A DNA stretch of 64,000 bases from positions 21,098-85,097 of the forward strand of contig CAZLFD010000002.1 of NCBI GenBank assembly GCA_964558715.1, in the 5' to 3' direction. The position numbers and the translations under genes are program-made. Of this stretch, positions 34,743-44,700 are shown one piece after another. Under the pieces are notes generated by a model. The model searched no databases and was not told where the DNA came from. It saw nothing but the letters and a program-made list of their open reading frames with translations. Every line of letters starts with the position of its first letter. The stretch's first letter is position 1. This DNA comes from JBGSOV01 sp964558715. Lineage in GTDB: Bacteria; Patescibacteriota; Gracilibacteria; CAIRYL01; GCA-016699755.

Positions 34743-36092
34743 ATGAGGCGGATGAAATTCATTTTCTCAGCATGTCTCACGGCTATCACCTTCTTGGCGC
34801 CAATCAGCGTTCAAGCACAAAATGAGCCGCCGCCAGAATGGCTGCGCACCATCACATTTTATCACGAGATTTACGAATACAAACTGCCATTGGCAAAGTA
34901 CCCCGAATATTTTCAGCAAGTCTCGGTCGATTCGATACCAATCGCGGCTGACGGTCTTTGCTATTGGAACCCTCAAGAAACTGAACCGGAAAAAAATGCT
35001 GCTGAAAAGGCGACTGATGCACATTGGGAACTGAATAAAGCCGAGCTGGAGCAATTCTTTGCTGAATTTATCAACTCGCAAGTAGAGCGCGAGCCGACAG
35101 ATGTGCGTATTTATCGCGATGAAAATGGAGAAATAGCCTTTGAAGGTGCCGCAAACTTTGGGAAAAAAGTGGATGTACCGCAGGCGATATCACTACTCGA
35201 AACCGCGCTGAATGAAGGCATCGAGCGAATCGAACTACCTGTAAATCTGGTGCAACCAGAATTTATAGTAGAAGACGATGAACTCCGTGAACTCGGGATT
35301 AAAGAAATCGTATCGGTGGGCGAATCTGACTTTACCGGTAGCTCGCTCGCTCGCATGCAAAACATAGAGGTCGGCTCAGATCAGTTTAACGGCATGCTCA
35401 TAAAACCGGGGGACGTCGCCAGTTTTAATGATAATCTCGGTGCCGTTACCGCCGCCCAAGGGTATTTGCCGGAATTAGTGATTATCGGACCGAAGTTGGA
35501 GAAAGAATACGGTGGTGGTTTGTGTCAGGTAAGCAGCACCGCTTTTCGTGCCGCTTTGCTCGCAGGTTTGCCGATTGTCGAGCGCCATCCGCATTCTTTT
35601 GCCGTAAGCTATTACGCACCATTCGGCACCGATGCGACCATTTACCCGGGGCACAAAGACCTGCGTTTTAGTAACGACACGCAAGGAGCGATTCTCGTGC
35701 AGACGACCATGGATCGAGATAATCAGAAACTACGTTTTCATTTTTACGGTTCGAAAGACGACCGCAAGGTAAAAGTGTTTGGACCCGAAATCGGCCGCCA
35801 TGTGGGGCCATTGCCAGCAAGAAGTGAAGTGAGCACCAATCTGGCACCGGGTGAAACGCAATGGCTTAGCAAAGCTGTTGCCGGATTTGATACCATTTGG
35901 CGCCGGGTCGTGATTCCACCGACAACAAAAACAGTTGAGGATGTCGCGACTCCGACACCAGAAGTCGTTGCAGAAAATACAGAAGCAGATCCGAGACTCG
36001 TCTATGAGTTCTTTTCACGCTATCAACCACGAGCGAATTGGAGTGTGACAGGTGTCGCGTCTGAACCAATGGCAGAAGGGTCATCGATTTAG
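34743..36092 (+). CDS. Secreted VanW-domain protein
   Basis: 449 aa from ATG 34743 (an in-frame ATG at 34713 is also open). Signal peptide MRRMKFIFSACLTAITFLAP...AQA, then a PG_binding_4-like domain (VEREPTDVRIYRDENG...IELPVNL). The VanW domain follows in the middle: MLIKPGDVASFNDNLG, YGGGLCQVSST and HPHSFAVSYYAPFGTDATI. The C-terminal part is Thr/Pro rich. VanW proteins are wall-associated and their exact function is unknown. A weak hairpin CGCTT/AAGCG (34710-34723) precedes it. Fits a monoderm wall. Confidence 0.88.
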   Translation: MRRMKFIFSACLTAITFLAPISVQAQNEPPPEWLRTITFYHEIYEYKLPLAKYPEYFQQVSVDSIPIAADGLCYWNPQETEPEKNAAEKATDAHWELNKAELEQFFAEFINSQVEREPTDVRIYRDENGEIAFEGAANFGKKVDVPQAISLLETALNEGIERIELPVNLVQPEFIVEDDELRELGIKEIVSVGESDFTGSSLARMQNIEVGSDQFNGMLIKPGDVASFNDNLGAVTAAQGYLPELVIIGPKLEKEYGGGLCQVSSTAFRAALLAGLPIVERHPHSFAVSYYAPFGTDATIYPGHKDLRFSNDTQGAILVQTTMDRDNQKLRFHFYGSKDDRKVKVFGPEIGRHVGPLPARSEVSTNLAPGETQWLSKAVAGFDTIWRRVVIPPTTKTVEDVATPTPEVVAENTEADPRLVYEFFSRYQPRANWSVTGVASEPMAEGSSI

Positions 36093-36105
36093 TGGGCGCG
36101 ATTTG

Positions 36106-36175
36106 GGTAGAGCCTTCCCTTTTGAGAGGGGGTAGATATTTCATTCAATAACTCTTCCCAGTCCCCCATCTGCTC
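36106..36175 (+). repeat. Palindromic intergenic repeat, family A copy 6 (degenerate)
   Basis: CCCTTTTGAGAGGG at 36117-36130 and a second half-copy cttcccagtccccc at 36153-36166, followed by gccctgtttgctgttcacagtttgct near 36266. It lies in the 236-base gap between convergent vanW and proB. Confidence 0.4.
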
Positions 36176-36328
36176 GAGTCTGTCTTTGACACTGAGGTTT
36201 AGAACCACCTCGAGGGCTTCTCGCTTCGCCATGACTAGACGGCACAAGTCGCACGCCAAAACCAGCCCTGTTTGCTGTTCACAGTTTGCTAATTCTACAC
36301 TTTATATTCTTGTTGCTGCCGGGGCTTG

Positions 36329-37411
36329 TCAAAGCAAATACATACTATCCGCGTGCACAAATATTTTTCCCTTTGTATCACCAGCCATCATACTGCGGCG
36401 CATTTCGTGTGCGCTGACCTTGGCAACACCACGACCGATCTGATTATCAGATTCAGAGAGAATCGCAATCGCGTTACCTTCGTCGAAATTCCCCTCTACG
36501 TCTTGTACGCCCACACCCAGAATTGAAACACCAGACCGCTTTTCATGCAAAATCTTTTCGAGCGGCGCATCAATGGTAATCGAACCAAACTCCGCCGCAC
36601 CAGCGGCGAGCCACACGCGAATGCCGGCCTTTTTTTTGGTTTGGCTGGGCACAAAGCGCGTACCGACATTTTCTCCGCCAACGATCTTTTGCAAAATATC
36701 CGCATCCCTGCTGCTCGCGAGAACCATTTCGATGCCGACCTGATTCATCACTTTGGCAGAATTGATCTTGCTCTGCATTCCGCCTAGGCCGAATTCACTT
36801 TTCTCAGATTTAACGTAACTTTCAACTTCGGGGGTGATCTCTTCGATGACGTTAAGGATTTTAGAATCTGGATCATGTGGATGCCCGGTATACAGACCCT
36901 TTACGTTGCTAAGTAGAATAAGATGATCGGCGCACATCATACCAGCAATAAAGCTAGCGACCTGGTCGTTGTCAGAAAAATCGAGCTCTTCAGGTGTCAG
37001 AAAATCGTTCTCATTAACTACAGGGAGAATATCGCCCGTGAGCATTTTTTCGAGGATCGTGCGCATCGCCAATTGGCGATCGCGGCTGGCGAAGTCACTC
37101 CGAGTAACTAAGCCTTGCGCTACCACAATGCCATATTTTTGGAACTCTTCACGCAAGCGCTGCATCAATTGCGGCTGCCCTACCGCACTGCGGATTTGCG
37201 CGAGTTCGGTTTTGGTGAGGCGGCCGATATCGTTCGGATCAAACTCTTTGCGCCCCAATCCCACAGAACCGGAACACACGAGCGCAACATAATTGCCACT
37301 TTTGCGTAGCTCGGCAACACCGCGCGATAGGTTTGCGAGTACTTCTGCATCGATCTCGCCGGCATCCGTGAGAATTGCATTGGTGCCGATTTTTACGACA
37401 GTAATATTCAT
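36329..37411 (-). CDS. proB: Glutamate 5-kinase with PUA domain
   Basis: Phosphorylates glutamate, the first step of proline synthesis. Amino-acid-kinase domain (about 1-255) with VVKIGTNAIL, VCSGSVGLG, VVNENDF and SDNDQVASFIAGMM. C-terminal PUA domain (about 275-355) with GNAIAILSESDNQIGRG. 360 aa, the normal two-domain form. proA and proC are not in the window. Confidence 0.94.
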   Translation of the reverse strand: MNITVVKIGTNAILTDAGEIDAEVLANLSRGVAELRKSGNYVALVCSGSVGLGRKEFDPNDIGRLTKTELAQIRSAVGQPQLMQRLREEFQKYGIVVAQGLVTRSDFASRDRQLAMRTILEKMLTGDILPVVNENDFLTPEELDFSDNDQVASFIAGMMCADHLILLSNVKGLYTGHPHDPDSKILNVIEEITPEVESYVKSEKSEFGLGGMQSKINSAKVMNQVGIEMVLASSRDADILQKIVGGENVGTRFVPSQTKKKAGIRVWLAAGAAEFGSITIDAPLEKILHEKRSGVSILGVGVQDVEGNFDEGNAIAILSESDNQIGRGVAKVSAHEMRRSMMAGDTKGKIFVHADSMYLL

Positions 37412-37467
37412 GGACTAGCAATCAGCAATTGGCGATCAGAAATTCGGATAATGGCTTCTTGACACAG

Positions 37468-37515
37468 ATCTTCCCCAACTTTTGCATAGAGGGAGACAAA
37501 GGGGGAGTTCTGGGT
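37468..37515 (-). repeat. Palindromic intergenic repeat, family A copy 7 (degenerate)
   Basis: On the minus strand aactccccc...gttggggaag with a longer interior. Nearby at 37415-37432 is a short caatcagcaattgg motif that recurs at 50110. It lies in the 197-base gap between divergent proB and the sugar transferase gene. Confidence 0.4.
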
Positions 37516-37608
37516 TAAATGCATAAACTGGATTGCAAACAATTTCACCACTGATTGTGCGGGCATCGGGCTATTTTTTCAAACTGAAATCTATGCGAGA
37601 ATGATAAA

Positions 37609-38979
37609 GTGAAACGATTCGATATTAGTTTTGTGCTGGCGCGGATTCCGCTTGATTTCGTGGCTGCATTTGCTGCCTGGTGGCTGGCGCGTACCGTGCG
37701 GCCATACACCGACCTAGTGCCGTATTTGCACGTGTGGTTCGACCCGAAATTCGTACCCGATGCGAGTTTCTTTTTGCCGTTTTCACTTGCCTCGGCTGGC
37801 GCATTTATAGTGATTCTTGCCCTCCTCAAGGCCTATCGCTGCGAAGACCCACCAGGTTGGAGCGAAGACTTACGCAATCTTACTCTTGGCTCGATTTTTT
37901 GGGGCATGGCGCTGGTCAGCTTTTTTGCGCTTGCCTACCGTGAGCCAATCTTTTCACGCATGATGCTCGCGCAGGCGATGGTGTTTGTCATCATCTTCGC
38001 CATTTTAGTGCGCGTCGGATTGCACTATGTCAAAAAAACCTTTTGGCAGGCCGGGCTTGGCACATCGCGCATCGCTCTGCTGGGGTCAGACAAAGCCCGC
38101 AAAGAGTTTCGCTTGCTCATCGCAACTACGCCGCGCTTTCAGCTCGTGAGTGAAACGCAGGAGATTGGTGGAATCAAAGTACGGCATGTTGATGAAATCT
38201 GGCATGTCGATCACGAATTAGCAGGAGAGCGCGAACAACAACTGCGCGAGCTCTGTTATCGGGAACACAAGATATTCCGTTTTGTTCCCGCATCATCTAT
38301 GGCTTTTGCGCGCATAGAAATGCTGATTCTTGAAGGTACACCCTTGCTCTATCCGATTTCAGCATCGCTGACCGGTTGGGGCCGTATCGCAAAACGCGGA
38401 TTAGATACTCTTCTCTCATCACTTGCACTGATTGCTTTATCGCCATTTCTGCTGGTACTCGGATTAGGAGTGAAACTGACCTCTGCTGGGCCGATGCTTT
38501 ATGGCAGCCAGCGTATAGGCCGCGATGGTAAGTCGTTCACCATGTGGAAGTTTCGCTCGATGGTGGCAGATGCAGAACAAAGGCGCTCGGCTTTATCGGA
38601 AGATAATCACCGTGCCGACGGACCGTTTTTTAAGATCAAGAACGACCCACGAATTACGAAATTTGGCAAGATTTTGCGCCGCTTTTCGCTGGATGAACTG
38701 CCACAGCTTTGGAATGTGCTCATCGGCGATATGTCGCTTGTCGGTTCTCGCCCGCATTTTGCGGAAGAGTTAGAGCAGATTCCATCGGAGTTTCGCCGCA
38801 CCCTTGCCATGCGCCCAGGGCTGACGGGCCTTGCGCAAACGTCGGGGCGTAGCGATCTCCCCTTTGCGCGTGAAATGGAGCTCGATTTGTATTATCTGGA
38901 ACATTGGAGTGTGTGGCTCGATTTAAAGATTCTCCTCAAAACCATGTGGGTGATTGTGCGTGGGAAGGGAGCAGATTAA
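37609..38979 (+). CDS. Polyprenyl-phosphate sugar-1-phosphate transferase
   Basis: WbaP/PglC-superfamily priming enzyme that moves a sugar phosphate from a nucleotide sugar to the lipid carrier, starting a surface polysaccharide or glycan. The N-terminal 150 residues have four or so membrane helices, then a nucleotide-binding-like middle domain (IALLGSDKARKEF). The C-terminal Bac_transf domain has KRGLDTLLSS, a membrane helix, GPMLYGSQRIGRDGKSFTMWKFRSM, FSLDELPQLWNVL, MSLVGSRPHF and PGLTGLAQ. GTG start. Sugar not predictable. Confidence 0.92.
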   Translation: MKRFDISFVLARIPLDFVAAFAAWWLARTVRPYTDLVPYLHVWFDPKFVPDASFFLPFSLASAGAFIVILALLKAYRCEDPPGWSEDLRNLTLGSIFWGMALVSFFALAYREPIFSRMMLAQAMVFVIIFAILVRVGLHYVKKTFWQAGLGTSRIALLGSDKARKEFRLLIATTPRFQLVSETQEIGGIKVRHVDEIWHVDHELAGEREQQLRELCYREHKIFRFVPASSMAFARIEMLILEGTPLLYPISASLTGWGRIAKRGLDTLLSSLALIALSPFLLVLGLGVKLTSAGPMLYGSQRIGRDGKSFTMWKFRSMVADAEQRRSALSEDNHRADGPFFKIKNDPRITKFGKILRRFSLDELPQLWNVLIGDMSLVGSRPHFAEELEQIPSEFRRTLAMRPGLTGLAQTSGRSDLPFAREMELDLYYLEHWSVWLDLKILLKTMWVIVRGKGAD

Positions 38980-39040
38980 AACTAGTCACAAATAAATCGT
39001 TGACTGACCATTCTGTCCGCATATCGTCAAGCTTTGCTGA

Positions 39041-39069
39041 TTGCAAAATCAGTGGAAAATCGCTAGAAT
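39041..39069 (+). promoter_or_regulatory. Promoter of the exporter operon
   Basis: TTGCAA (39041-39046), a 17-nt spacer, and TAGAAT (39064-39069); ATG at 39091. It heads the adaptor-ATPase-permease-permease group. Confidence 0.5.
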
Positions 39070-39090
39070 AAACGAAATATAAAAATAAAC

Positions 39091-40995
39091 ATGCTCTCAA
39101 GATCGGTGAAAAAATGGCTGCGCCGAATTGTTATAATTGCGTTGATTGGGAGTGGGATCGGCTATTTTGCTTTTGGCCGCGATAAACAAGTTACGTATGT
39201 GACCGAAAAAGCGACGCTACGCGATGTACGCGAAATCGTGGATGTGGCTGGTTCAGTAGAAGCGAATGAATCCGTTTCATTACGGTTTCAATCGGGCGGA
39301 AAGATCGCCACTATCGCCGCGAAGGTCGGCGATGCGGTGGAAGCAGGAACAGTACTCGGCAGCCTAGACGCGACGCTTGCGGGCATCGAAGTGCAAAAAG
39401 CCGAAGCCAGTTTGGCAGCTGCTCAAGCAGAGCTGAATTTGATCTACGCCGGGCCGGCAAATACCGAGCAGGCAATCTACAAAACCGACATCGACGATGC
39501 GGAGTTGGCTCTAACACATGCCGCCAAAAGTTTGGTGGATGTAAATCGCTCGAACGAACGCAAGCTCGAGAAAGCTGAGCAAGAAGTCGCCAATGCAAAA
39601 GTGGCTATTGCCAATACTGAAATAGCGTTGGCAAACGCCAAAAACACCAGCGGTACCTCTAGCGAAATCGCCGATAAAGGCCTGAGTGACATTTTTGAAG
39701 ATGCCGAAAACGATATCCGCAGTGCTCTCGATACTATTGAACAGGCGATTTCGACCGCCGCTACTATTATGGACGATGACAGCAGCGAAGGCCGCCAACG
39801 TCGTATTTACTTGGGCTTCAAAAATCCTCAAAGCAAAATCACCGCAAATAATTCTCTCAAGTATCTGCATTCGGTCTACAATTCACTTGCCGATGATTTC
39901 ACCACAGCGCAAAACGATTGGACTGCCAAAACGATTGCCGAGATGATTAAGCAAACGGAATCTGCTCTACTCGGCACCAAAGATCTAATGGATGATGTGT
40001 TCGCCGTACTCGAAAGTTCAGCAGAAAGTACCCTGCTTACAGAAACAGTTATCGAGCGCTTTAAGACCGATGTCGTAAGAGAGCGTAGCAGTTTGCTGAG
40101 CAATGTAGATAACATCCGCTCGACCGAGCAGACCATCGACGATGCGGTGCTAAATATCACATCGACCGGAGCAACGACGACTAGCAGCGTCGATACGGCA
40201 GAAGCAGCCCTCAGTGATGCTGAAAGTCGTTTAGCAATTGCCGAGCGAGCACTCGCGGAATTAAAAGTACAAAACACCATCAGTGCCAACAACGCCAAAA
40301 AAGATATCGAGTTGAAGAAATTACGCGTGCGCCGTGCCGAAGAATCGCTCGCAAAGTTAATCGCGCAACCACGCGGGGTGGATGCAGCGGCGGCACAAGC
40401 CCGCGTACAACAAGCAAGAGCGACTGTGCGCCAGGCGCAAAAACAATACGACGACATGTTTCTGGTTTCTCCGGTAAACGGTGTCGTGACCGCAGTAAAC
40501 AGCAAACTCGGCGAAAATATCAGCGTTTCAGAGACCTTCGCAGAAGTAATGACAGATGAATTGCAAATTACCGCCAATATTTCTGAGACAGACGTGGCGA
40601 AGATTGCCAAGGGCGCGACTGTCGAAATCACCTTCGATGCCTTGCCGCGCAACCTTGTGTTTAGCGGCACAGTAGTCGATATCGACCCTGCAGAAACTGT
40701 GATTCAGGGCGTCATCTATTACCAGGCAACCGTTACCTTTGAGGCCGAAGATGCGCGCATCAAGTCTGGCATGACGGCGGATTTAGAAGTGCTCGTCGAC
40801 AAGCAGCTTGATGCGTTGAGTGTTACTCCGGGAGCGATTCAGTACGAAGGCGATGTTCCGTTTTTGTATGTTTTAGAAAATGGCGAAAAAATCCACCGCG
40901 AAATCGAGGTCGGGCTCGAAGGCAACGATGCAGTCGAAATTGTTTCAGGAATTGAAGAAAACGAACGCGTTGTCCTCTACGAAGAAGAGGAATGA
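39091..40995 (+). CDS. HlyD/MacA-type membrane fusion protein
   Basis: Periplasmic-adaptor-type subunit of an ABC exporter. One N-terminal membrane segment (about 11-28), a lipoyl half-motif (VSLRFQSGGKIATIAAKVGDAVEAG), then an unusually long alpha-helical hairpin (about 100-440) rich in Ala/Glu. The second lipoyl half (VSPVNGVVTAVNSKLGENI) and a beta-barrel domain (VEITFDALPRNLVFSGTVVDIDP) follow. At 634 aa it is far longer than MacA (about 370) because of the hairpin. It overlaps the ATPase gene by 4 nt. With no outer membrane expected, the hairpin may span the wall. Confidence 0.9.
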   Translation: MLSRSVKKWLRRIVIIALIGSGIGYFAFGRDKQVTYVTEKATLRDVREIVDVAGSVEANESVSLRFQSGGKIATIAAKVGDAVEAGTVLGSLDATLAGIEVQKAEASLAAAQAELNLIYAGPANTEQAIYKTDIDDAELALTHAAKSLVDVNRSNERKLEKAEQEVANAKVAIANTEIALANAKNTSGTSSEIADKGLSDIFEDAENDIRSALDTIEQAISTAATIMDDDSSEGRQRRIYLGFKNPQSKITANNSLKYLHSVYNSLADDFTTAQNDWTAKTIAEMIKQTESALLGTKDLMDDVFAVLESSAESTLLTETVIERFKTDVVRERSSLLSNVDNIRSTEQTIDDAVLNITSTGATTTSSVDTAEAALSDAESRLAIAERALAELKVQNTISANNAKKDIELKKLRVRRAEESLAKLIAQPRGVDAAAAQARVQQARATVRQAQKQYDDMFLVSPVNGVVTAVNSKLGENISVSETFAEVMTDELQITANISETDVAKIAKGATVEITFDALPRNLVFSGTVVDIDPAETVIQGVIYYQATVTFEAEDARIKSGMTADLEVLVDKQLDALSVTPGAIQYEGDVPFLYVLENGEKIHREIEVGLEGNDAVEIVSGIEENERVVLYEEEE

Positions 40996-41714
40996 TTTCT
41001 ATTTTTTGCAGAATGAAAAAACCACCATTGATCGAGTTTTCTGAAATTAAAAAGTCTTACCAGATGGGTGAGATCGTCACCGAGGTCTTGCACGGCGTGA
41101 AGCTAAAGATAGACAGTGGCGAGTTCGTGGCGGTGATGGGTCCGAGTGGTTCGGGCAAATCGACGATGATGAACATCATGGGATTTTTGGATTCCCCGAC
41201 AAGCGGGCATTATGCTTTTAATGGTACAGAGGTGGAAGATTTTGATGAAGATACACTTGCCGAAATCCGCAATCGCGAAATCGGATTTGTGTTTCAGATG
41301 TTCTATCTACTCAGCAAGATGAGCGCGTTCGATAATGTGAAATTGCCGATGCTTTACGCCAATGTGCCAGACAGCGAGCAAGAAGACCGCGCCAAGCGCG
41401 CCTTAAAAGCAGTGGGGTTAGAAGACCGCATGCACCACAAACCGAATGAATTGAGTGGAGGCCAGCAACAACGTGTTTCTATCGCCCGTTCACTGGTGAA
41501 TGAGCCGAAGGTGATCTTCGCCGATGAGCCAACGGGGAATTTGGATAGTGTTTCGAGTGTCGAAATCATGGATATCTTTGGCAAGCTCCACGCGCAAGGG
41601 AAGACCATCATCATGGTCACGCATGAAGATGATATCGCCGCACATGCCGAAAGGATATTGATGGTAAAAGACGGCATGATCATCAAAGATAAAAAGAGAG
41701 CCGCGCACCGCTGA
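40992..41714 (+). CDS. MacB/LolD-type ABC transporter ATPase
   Basis: Walker A GPSGSGKST, Q-loop FVFQM (usual is FQQF or FQxF), signature LSGGQQQR, Walker B VIFADEPTGNLD and H-loop MVTHE. 240 aa. The start at 40992 overlaps the adaptor stop (ATGA); the ATG at 41013 (MKKPPLIEF) is an alternative closer to typical N-termini. It powers the two permeases that follow after 5 nt. Confidence 0.94.
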   Translation: MISIFCRMKKPPLIEFSEIKKSYQMGEIVTEVLHGVKLKIDSGEFVAVMGPSGSGKSTMMNIMGFLDSPTSGHYAFNGTEVEDFDEDTLAEIRNREIGFVFQMFYLLSKMSAFDNVKLPMLYANVPDSEQEDRAKRALKAVGLEDRMHHKPNELSGGQQQRVSIARSLVNEPKVIFADEPTGNLDSVSSVEIMDIFGKLHAQGKTIIMVTHEDDIAAHAERILMVKDGMIIKDKKRAAHR

Positions 41715-41719
41715 ATGTC

Positions 41720-42964
41720 ATGAAAAATACTTCGCTTGTATTGCGGCTGGCTTTCGCGGGCATTTTTGAAAACCGCATCCGTGCATTTCTGACGATGCTG
41801 GGGATTATTATCGGTGTGGCCGCGGTAATTGCAATCATGTCAATCGGTGCCGGCGCGCAAAGCTTGATTACAGGATCGATTCAGAAAATGGGAACGAATC
41901 TGGTGGGAGTATTGCCTGGTGCAAGTAACGACAGCGGCCCGCCCGCAGCAGCACAAGGGATCATCATCACCACGCTTACTTACGACGATGCCAAGGCACT
42001 AGAGAACTTGCCGCATATCGATGGTATTTCGGCATACGCTAATGGCAATGGCGAAATCGTTGCCGGGCGCGAAACGGTGAATGGCACCTTTAGCGGTGTT
42101 ACTGCGGCGTACCCCATCGTCGAGAATCACGAAGTAGAATTCGGCCGCTTTTATACCGACAGTGAAGAGCGGACGAGTAAGCGCGTTGCCGTGCTCGGCG
42201 CCGAAATGAAGGATGAACTTTTTCCTAACATTCCAACCCAAAATGTCATCGGTGAAAAAGTGAAGATCAAAGACGCCAAATTCACCATAATCGGCGTGCT
42301 CGAGAAAAAAGGGTCTTCGCTCGCCAGTAATCCCGATAATCAGGTGTTTGTTCCGCTCTCGACCGCACAAAAAATATTGCTCGGGCAACAGCATCTCGGG
42401 CTTATCCGCATTCAAGTCGACGAAGAACGCTACGTGCCGATCGCCATGAAAAGCATCGAAGACACCCTGCGCTATCGCCATAAAATCGATAATCCCGAAG
42501 ATGACGATTTTTCTGTACGCTCGCTCAGCCAGGCGCTAGAAACCTTGACTTCGGTAACCGACGCGCTCAAATTCTTTCTCGCTAGCATCGCCGCTATTTC
42601 GCTGATTGTTGGAGGAATCGGCATTACCAATATCATGCTGATGACGGTGAAGGAAAGGACGCGCGAAATCGGGCTCAAAAAAGCTATCGGTGCCAAACCA
42701 TCGCAAATCCAGAATCAGTTCATCCTCGAAGCACTCATCATCACCGGTATCGGCGGCACTTTAGGGATAATCCTCGGCGCCAGTTTGTCGTATCTTATCG
42801 CGGTGGTGGCTTGGAATTTGGAATACACTTGGGAATTCCACGTTTCGTTTTTCTCTGTCGCCCTCTCCTTTTTCGTCGCCCTCTTTGTCGGCGTGGTCTT
42901 TGGCATGTATCCCGCGCGTAAAGCGGCAAAACTCAACCCTATCGATGCTCTTCGCTACGAATGA
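41720..42964 (+). CDS. MacB-type ABC permease, first copy
   Basis: FtsX/MacB family. One N-terminal membrane helix (FLTMLGIIIGVAAVIAIMSI), a MacB_PCD extracytoplasmic domain with an SLASNPDNQVFVPLSTAQ segment, and three C-terminal helices starting near GGIGITNIMLMTVKERTREIGLKKAIGA. 414 aa. It overlaps the second permease by 4 nt (ATGA). Mechanotransmission-type export of peptides, lipids or antibiotics is the family role; the substrate is unknown. Confidence 0.92.
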   Translation: MKNTSLVLRLAFAGIFENRIRAFLTMLGIIIGVAAVIAIMSIGAGAQSLITGSIQKMGTNLVGVLPGASNDSGPPAAAQGIIITTLTYDDAKALENLPHIDGISAYANGNGEIVAGRETVNGTFSGVTAAYPIVENHEVEFGRFYTDSEERTSKRVAVLGAEMKDELFPNIPTQNVIGEKVKIKDAKFTIIGVLEKKGSSLASNPDNQVFVPLSTAQKILLGQQHLGLIRIQVDEERYVPIAMKSIEDTLRYRHKIDNPEDDDFSVRSLSQALETLTSVTDALKFFLASIAAISLIVGGIGITNIMLMTVKERTREIGLKKAIGAKPSQIQNQFILEALIITGIGGTLGIILGASLSYLIAVVAWNLEYTWEFHVSFFSVALSFFVALFVGVVFGMYPARKAAKLNPIDALRYE

Positions 42965-44220
42965 TTTTTTATCTTCGTCTCCTTCGGCTTTCGTACCAAG
43001 CGCTGTTTGATAACAAAGTGCGCTCGGCACTGACTATGCTTGGAGTCATCGTGGGCACAGCGATCGTGATTATCGTGCTTTCGGTGGGCGCCGGTGTTCG
43101 GGGGTTGATACTAAGCCAGGTGACATCGATTACACCAGAAACGTTGTGGATCGAGGTGCAGATTCCGAGTAGTGGTACACGTGCCGAACGCGACCAACAA
43201 AACGGGCAAGGTATCGTTACTGGCGTGCAAATCACCACGCTAAGTTTGGACGATGTAGAAGATTTAAAAAAAGTTCCCAATGTTGCCCATGGTTATGGAT
43301 TATCGATTGGGCAAGAGAAAATCACCTACGAGGGGGAAGAAGATACAGTGACCTTTTGGTCTACCGAGGCAATCTATGCCGAAATGGAAAACCTACCCTT
43401 TGCCGAAGGCCGCTTTTTTACTACGAGGGAGGATGAAGAGCTCGCGCAAGTGATCGTGCTGGGGTACGAAACAAAAAAGAACCTCTTTGGCGACCGCCCC
43501 GCCACGGGGAAAAAGGTCAAGCTCAAAGGGCAAACCTTCAAAGTGGTCGGTGTGGTGGATGAGGTCGGCATCAAGTTCTTTATGAACATGGATGAATTTG
43601 CCTATATTCCCGTGCGCACCGCACACAAAAAAATCCTCGGTATCGATCATTTGCAGGCCATCGGTATTAAAATGGAAAATAAGAATCTGATCGCTTCGAC
43701 GATTTCGCGCGCCCAACGGGTGATGCGCAAAAACCACGACATCGACGACCCCGAAAAAGACGACTTTATCATCCGCACCATGGATGAAGCGATGGAGATC
43801 ATCGATACCGTCACCAACACTATTTCACTCTTACTCTTTTCTATCGCCTGCATTTCGCTGATTGTCGGGGGTATTGGCATTATGAACGTAATGTATGTGG
43901 CGGTGACCGAGCGCACGCATGAGATCGGGCTCAAAAAAGCTATCGGAGCGCCACCACACGCGATTCGTTTTCAGTTTCTCGCCGAAGCGGTGATGATCTG
44001 CGGACTGGGGGGAATATTGGGAATCGGCCTGGGTGCCGGTATTTCGTATTTTGTGAGTGTGGTCGCCAATGCGATGGAGTTTAACTGGCCATTCATTTTG
44101 CCGCTCTCGGCAGTGGCGATTGGCTTTGGTATTTCTACCGCCCTTGGTATGGTCTTTGGTTTTGCCCCGGCAAACAAAGCCGCCTCACTCAACCCGATCG
44201 AGGCGTTGAGGAAAGTATGA
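42961..44220 (+). CDS. MacB-type ABC permease, second copy
   Basis: Same architecture as its upstream neighbour and clearly homologous (SALTMLGVIVGTAIVIIVLSV; GGIGIMNVMYVAVTERTHEIGLKKAIGA), but diverged. The pair probably forms a heterodimer. 419 aa. Last gene of the exporter unit. Confidence 0.92.
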   Translation: MIFYLRLLRLSYQALFDNKVRSALTMLGVIVGTAIVIIVLSVGAGVRGLILSQVTSITPETLWIEVQIPSSGTRAERDQQNGQGIVTGVQITTLSLDDVEDLKKVPNVAHGYGLSIGQEKITYEGEEDTVTFWSTEAIYAEMENLPFAEGRFFTTREDEELAQVIVLGYETKKNLFGDRPATGKKVKLKGQTFKVVGVVDEVGIKFFMNMDEFAYIPVRTAHKKILGIDHLQAIGIKMENKNLIASTISRAQRVMRKNHDIDDPEKDDFIIRTMDEAMEIIDTVTNTISLLLFSIACISLIVGGIGIMNVMYVAVTERTHEIGLKKAIGAPPHAIRFQFLAEAVMICGLGGILGIGLGAGISYFVSVVANAMEFNWPFILPLSAVAIGFGISTALGMVFGFAPANKAASLNPIEALRKV

Positions 44221-44700
44221 TCGTTATTTATTGGAGTATGAATAATCCCGAACATCACGACGTAAGAAATAGCGAAGCTCACATGCTTGAGACTATGCAA
44301 TGAGAGAATAACATCAACAACTGTTTGTTGAAATTGTGGCAACCATGTCGAAAAGGGTGAGGTCATTTCAGCTGATGGAAGATAATAAATTTCTCGCAAA
44401 GAAGAGAGAGAGTAAGCAATGATATCCATTTATTTTTTGAACTCTTAGACGGAAGTTATTATCATTTAAAAGCTTACACTGGACATATGTTGAGCTTACA
44501 AAACCGACAGACAGACAAGATATTTCTCACCGGCTACAGAAAATCTGACATCACACAACATGGAGGCACCCACTCCCTGAGACAAGATTGGTATAATTGG
44601 GATGCAAAGAAATCGCCGTAGAAATCTGCTCATAAAATTCGGATATTTTTAATCGATTTTTACATCATAATCACCACTCTTGCCGTTCTAGGAGGGGAGG
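44221..44700 (+). other. 480-base region without a recognisable gene
   Basis: AT-rich relative to its neighbours. A few short frames can be read (for example one starting MNNPEHHDVRNSE at about 44238) but none longer than about 75 codons outside antisense overlap with the permease, and none was recognised. It may be a decayed gene; no repeats of family A or B were seen here. Confidence 0.5.

Noticed and set aside
39876..40670. Long minus-strand frame inside the membrane fusion protein gene
   Set aside because: An antisense shadow of Ala/Glu-rich helical codons; composition explains its length.
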